From Pyrrhoderma lamaoense (Eukaryota; Basidiomycota; Agaricomycetes; Hymenochaetales; Hymenochaetaceae): a stretch of DNA of 64,000 nucleotides. The notes under the pieces were generated by a model. It ran no database searches. It saw only the letters and a program-made list of their open reading frames with translations, and was not told the origin of the DNA. This document shows positions 60,912-64,000 of this stretch, one piece after another (positions within the stretch are counted from its first letter, which is position 1; each line of letters starts with the position of its first letter). A program made the translations under genes and the position numbers. The stretch is taken from assembly GCA_002794735.1 (NCBI GenBank), contig NBAZ01000018.1, positions 310,001-374,000 of the forward strand, written 5' to 3'.

Positions 60912-62167
60912 ATGTCTCGCCACGATGAATTCTGGTTCTCCGATGGTTCTATCGTTCTTGTTGCCGGCGAGGTTATGTTTCGAGTGCACAAAACACTTCT
61001 TGCACGTCATTCAACTGTCTTTCAAGACATGTTTTCTATTCCTCAACCACATGAAACTGAAATAATAGCCCTCTGAGCCTGAGGATGCTTCAAAATGCTC
61101 AGAATCGCGATCGATACTACCGAGACTTGCATTGAGGGATGCCCAGCGATACACCTTCATGACTCTCCAGATGACGTAATAAGTCTTCTATACGCTCTAT
61201 ACGATGGACCGTGAGTCGGTATCGAATTTACATAGATACCTCGCTTATATTTTCCCCGTAATGTATAGTAAATTTGGTAACAATGATAGAGAGGATTTCC
61301 GAGTTGTATCTGGCATTCTACGTTTAGCCAACAAATACATGATCGAGCCTCTACGAGAAAGAGCTTTAGCCCATTTGAGCCAGGCTTGGCCATCAACACT
61401 CAAAGGCTGGGATGCTCGAGAAGAAGTTTTAGGCTACTCAATTCAAGAAGAGTCACGATACTATCCCAATCCAGTTGAAGTCATCAACCTCGCGCGAGAA
61501 GTCAATGCACTCTGTCTACTTCCTTCTGCATTTTACGATCTTTCTAGATATCCACTTTCTGAAGTCTTTGACTGTATGCATGATGACTCTATCTCCGATG
61601 ACGAGATCAACTCTCGAACGCGTCTTTCTCTTTGTGATACACAAAAACTAGCTGTTGGTAAAGAGATGTCATCCGCAGCAGTCTTGAATCTGATTCGATC
61701 TTTGACTACGGAAGGACGTTCATCATCTCATCATGTTTCAGCCGTTGCTCGTGGGCTAGCAGCACGCCATGGACAGGGTAGCGGATAGGCCGTGGACATC
61801 GGCGTTCAGAATCTGGGAACGGTGCATATGGACGCTGTATTGCACCAGCAGCATGTTGGCGCGACGCCTGCGAACTAGTCGAACTTGCAACTCAGCATTA
61901 TCTTCTTGAGCGTGCACGAGGAGCAGAAGATCCTCTCTACGTTGTTGAAGAGCTAGCCTTGTTAAAAGGTGATACGGATTCTGGGGTTACCTCGACTGGT
62001 AGTAGACGTTATTTCAGTTCTGGTAGTGGTACTGCCGTGGACTAGACGAAGACTTTGATGATGATAGGACTTGTCGACCTTGTGCCAGGGCTTTTGGTGC
62101 ATGGGCGATGAAGGAGCGAGAGCGTCTTTGGCGTGCAATTCCTTCCTGGTTTAGGCTCGATATATAA
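60912..62167 (+). CDS. BTB/POZ domain protein (with several frame breaks)
   Basis: Protein of the BTB type common in basidiomycete genomes. The N-terminus MSRHDEFWFSDGSIVLV, FRVHKTLLARHSTVFQDMF and EGCPAIHLHDSPDDVISLL is the BTB fold, used for dimerisation or Cul3-type adaptor binding. The middle reads GILRLANKYMIEPLRERAL, a BACK-like helix region. The C-terminal part (CWRDACELVELATQHYLLE, RTCRPCARAFGAWAMKERE, RAIPSWFRLDI) completes the gene. The frame changes at about 61064-61120, 61783-61790 and 62035-62042. The last two each need one extra base; the first is more complex and could hide an intron. It may be a gene with sequence errors or a young pseudogene. The start could be upstream at 60873. 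Confidence 0.78.
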
Positions 62168-62954
62168 TTGGAAGTAATCATCAGGACTCAATATCTATCT
62201 CTTCCTCACTTATCTTCTTTCTCTCTCTCTCCTCTCTCTTATTCATGTTGCTTACAACTGTTTTCATAGAGACCCTTCACACATGTATCAGCATCCCATC
62301 ATATCCCACATCTCTCTTGTCCACTTGTATAGTTACAATCACACTCCCCACATCAACACTTATCTTTATAGTAGTAGTTCTTGGCATTAATTCCATTCAA
62401 TTTTCCTCCTCTTTTTCTTGTTTATTCCTCTCATCTTTTATTCAATCCTGGCTTTTTGTATATGATACATGTGTAATGTGTATTTACGTAGATTATATCT
62501 TTGGATATTAGTTATTGTCGTCCCCAACTTCCTCAAAACTCATTCAAGGACGAAGTTTTGATTACCTCATTATTTTTGAGTTTTTTCAACATAATCATGT
62601 AAAAAAGAGATTTGAAAAAAAAAGAAAAGAAAAACGTCGGTGTTTATCCCGTAGTATGGTGGGGATACGCTTCTCCGTGCAAATGATTGCCTGCATGCCC
62701 GTCATCTTAGCCCAGCATGACATGGCAATTAGTAAATCAGAGCTTTCTTCCCTGATTTCCGAATTGAAGTTCTCCATTTTTCACCGAGGTATATATATGT
62801 ATGTATATATGCCCTCATTTTTATACTTTTTCCATGTTTTCTTTGGATTTTCGGTGAAAAACATCTTTCACTCATCTTACCTTCTCCCTAAGTACCTTAC
62901 CTTATACCTATACCTATACCTTCCACCTTACTCTTTACTGTTTACCTTCCATGT
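62168..62954. terminator. Convergent 3' region with CT and CCTATA repeats
   Basis: About 790 bp between two stops. It holds a CT tract (about 62215-62240) and a short tandem repeat of acctat(a) (62903-62925). Long open frames on + occur by chance in pyrimidine-rich sequence; no gene is supported. Confidence 0.5.
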
Positions 62955-64000
62955 TTATTTACTTGAAAAGCACCCACAAGGTCCTCCTCCCCTTTTTGAT
63001 TTCTTCTTATCGTCAGCTTTAGACTTTGACTTATCTTTGTCCCCATTTTTGACGTTTTTGATGTTTTTGCCGTTGTTGGAAGAGGAGGAGTAGGAGTTGA
63101 GGTTTTAGCTGCGGTGGGTTGCTCGTTGCTCCTGCTCCTGCTCCCGAGCCTGTCCCTAGACCTGTCGTACCACTAACACCAGAACGTCGAGTTATTGCTG
63201 ACTTCGTCGTCGTCATCGCTGTCGTGCTCCCAGTAGTTGCAACCGTCCTCGTCGGCGACTTCGCTCCAGCACCCGAAGCCGTTGCTGTGGAAGTTGGCGC
63301 CGAAGTAGAAGAAGCAGGTTTAGGAGAAGGTACACGTACGCCTTTCAAGCCAGACATCTTTGGCGTGGGCACTTTCTTGGGCTGTTGTTGTTGTTGTTGT
63401 TGTTGGGCGTTTTGGATAGGAAGTTTGGCTATTCGTGGTCCTGCTTCGGACGATGGGATGGTGATTTGTTGGTGGTGGGTGCTGAGGTAGAGATTGGGAC
63501 TGGGGTAGGGTTGGGGGTAGAAGTGGGGGTAGAAGAGGAGGAAGAAGTGCGAGGTGGGGTAGTAGTAGTGGTGGCCAAATCCTTCAACGCTCTTCGTTGA
63601 CCTTCCGAGGAGAGTTTTGGAGGAGGAAGAGCCGGTCCTGGTACAGGTATTGGTACAGGTCCAGTCGTCAGCTGAGCATACGCCTTTGCTCGCCGTCGAG
63701 ATCCCACCCTACCTAATGTTGTTTGAGGATCCTTTTTCGCTTGTGTTCCCTGTTGAGTATGATGTGATGACTGTGGTGCCTGTGCCTGTGCTCGAGCTTG
63801 GGCTTGTGGAGGTTTAGTCCCTTGTTGAGGCTGTTGGGGTTTTGGGATAGGCATCTTGGAAAAATCGTACTTCCCATCTTCAGTCTTAAATTGCTCAATC
63901 CACTAGTAATAGGTAAAAAAACACAAAATTAGTTATATAATTGATGAGTAGATGGATAAGAATCCAGATAATTCAGCAGTTATGAGTTGGTTGGAACTTA
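62955..64000 (-). CDS. C-terminal part of an unidentified low-complexity protein (partial)
   Basis: The 5' part lies beyond the window. The last base of the window begins an apparent intron: the minus strand opens with taagtt, so a gtaagt donor probably straddles the edge. The exon from 63902 starts WIEQFKTEDGKYDFSKM, which looks like conserved sequence. A long Pro/Gln/Ser/Thr-rich tail follows, with an uninterrupted poly-Q of eight residues (63382-63405). The tail ends in a basic segment (DKDKSKSKADDKKKSK) and GGGPCGCFSSK-stop. The two cysteines near the end could be lipid-modified and attach the protein to membranes, as in some kinases and small GTPases. At least one base is missing at about 63455-63463, and another frame change lies near 63050-63110. 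Family not recognised. Confidence 0.65.
63382..63405 (-). repeat. CAA/CAG trinucleotide repeat encoding poly-Q
   Basis: Eight consecutive Gln codons (seven CAA and one CAG on the minus strand) in the C-terminal low-complexity tail of the partial gene. Potentially length-variable. Confidence 0.85.

Noticed and set aside
62245..63093. Long + strand open frames rich in Leu, Ser and Phe
   Set aside because: They arise from pyrimidine-rich sequence and partly overlap, in antisense, the end of the partial minus-strand gene.
1..64000. tRNA genes, transposons or CRISPR arrays
   Set aside because: No cloverleaf with a normal T-loop, no transposase or reverse transcriptase motifs, no terminal repeats and no regularly spaced repeats were found by eye.

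Overview
The window is nuclear DNA of a filamentous fungus, most likely a basidiomycete of Agaricomycetes type. Genes are dense and on both strands. They are split by many short introns of about 50-80 bp, and the proteins are fungal: a GT15 mannosyltransferase, a PAK kinase with a CRIB domain, a fused heme-dioxygenase/P450 oxylipin enzyme, a multi-ZZ PB1 protein and a BTB protein of a basidiomycete-like type. The basidiomycete placement is inference. I saw no tRNA, rRNA, CRISPR array or intact transposon.

Layout. 0-4 kb: the 3' end of a TRIP12/UFD4-type HECT ubiquitin ligase, the SF3b subunit RDS3/PHF5A, an unresolved stretch, and a Golgi mannosyltransferase. 4-18 kb: a PB1 protein with four ZZ fingers (-), a secreted GH31 glycosidase (+), an M20 peptidase/amidohydrolase (-) and a secreted S10 carboxypeptidase with a GPI-like tail (-). 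18-30 kb: the spliceosome disassembly factor TFIP11/SPP382 (+), checkpoint clamp subunit RAD9 (-), crosslink nuclease PSO2/SNM1 (-), ribosomal protein eS4 (-) and an MPPED-type metallophosphoesterase (-). 31-46 kb: a Ste20/PAK kinase (+) and a very large TEL1/ATM kinase (-). 45-52 kb: an orphan membrane protein (-), a UbiA prenyltransferase (-), a small secreted cysteine protein (+) and a PIF1 helicase (-). 52-64 kb: a linoleate-diol-synthase-like fusion enzyme (+), an alcohol O-acetyltransferase-like enzyme (-), COPI epsilon (-), a BTB protein (+) and the 3' part of an unidentified low-complexity protein (-).

The genes do not form one pathway. Four genome-maintenance genes (RAD9, PSO2, TEL1, PIF1) lie within about 30 kb, and two spliceosome genes lie nearby. 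Most of the rest are housekeeping (ubiquitin ligase, eS4, COPI) or secretory genes (glycosylation, secreted hydrolases, a candidate effector-like protein).

Two patterns cross gene boundaries. First, many conserved genes need one extra base, usually in or beside a short homopolymer, to stay in frame. All of these lesions are in the same direction, which points to deletion errors in the underlying assembly rather than widespread pseudogenes. Second, at least four introns appear to be of the rare GC-AG type, each fixed by conserved protein sequence on both sides. The most notable single-gene observation is the oxylipin enzyme: its P450 half has Ser where the heme-ligating Cys should be, so it probably works only as a dioxygenase.
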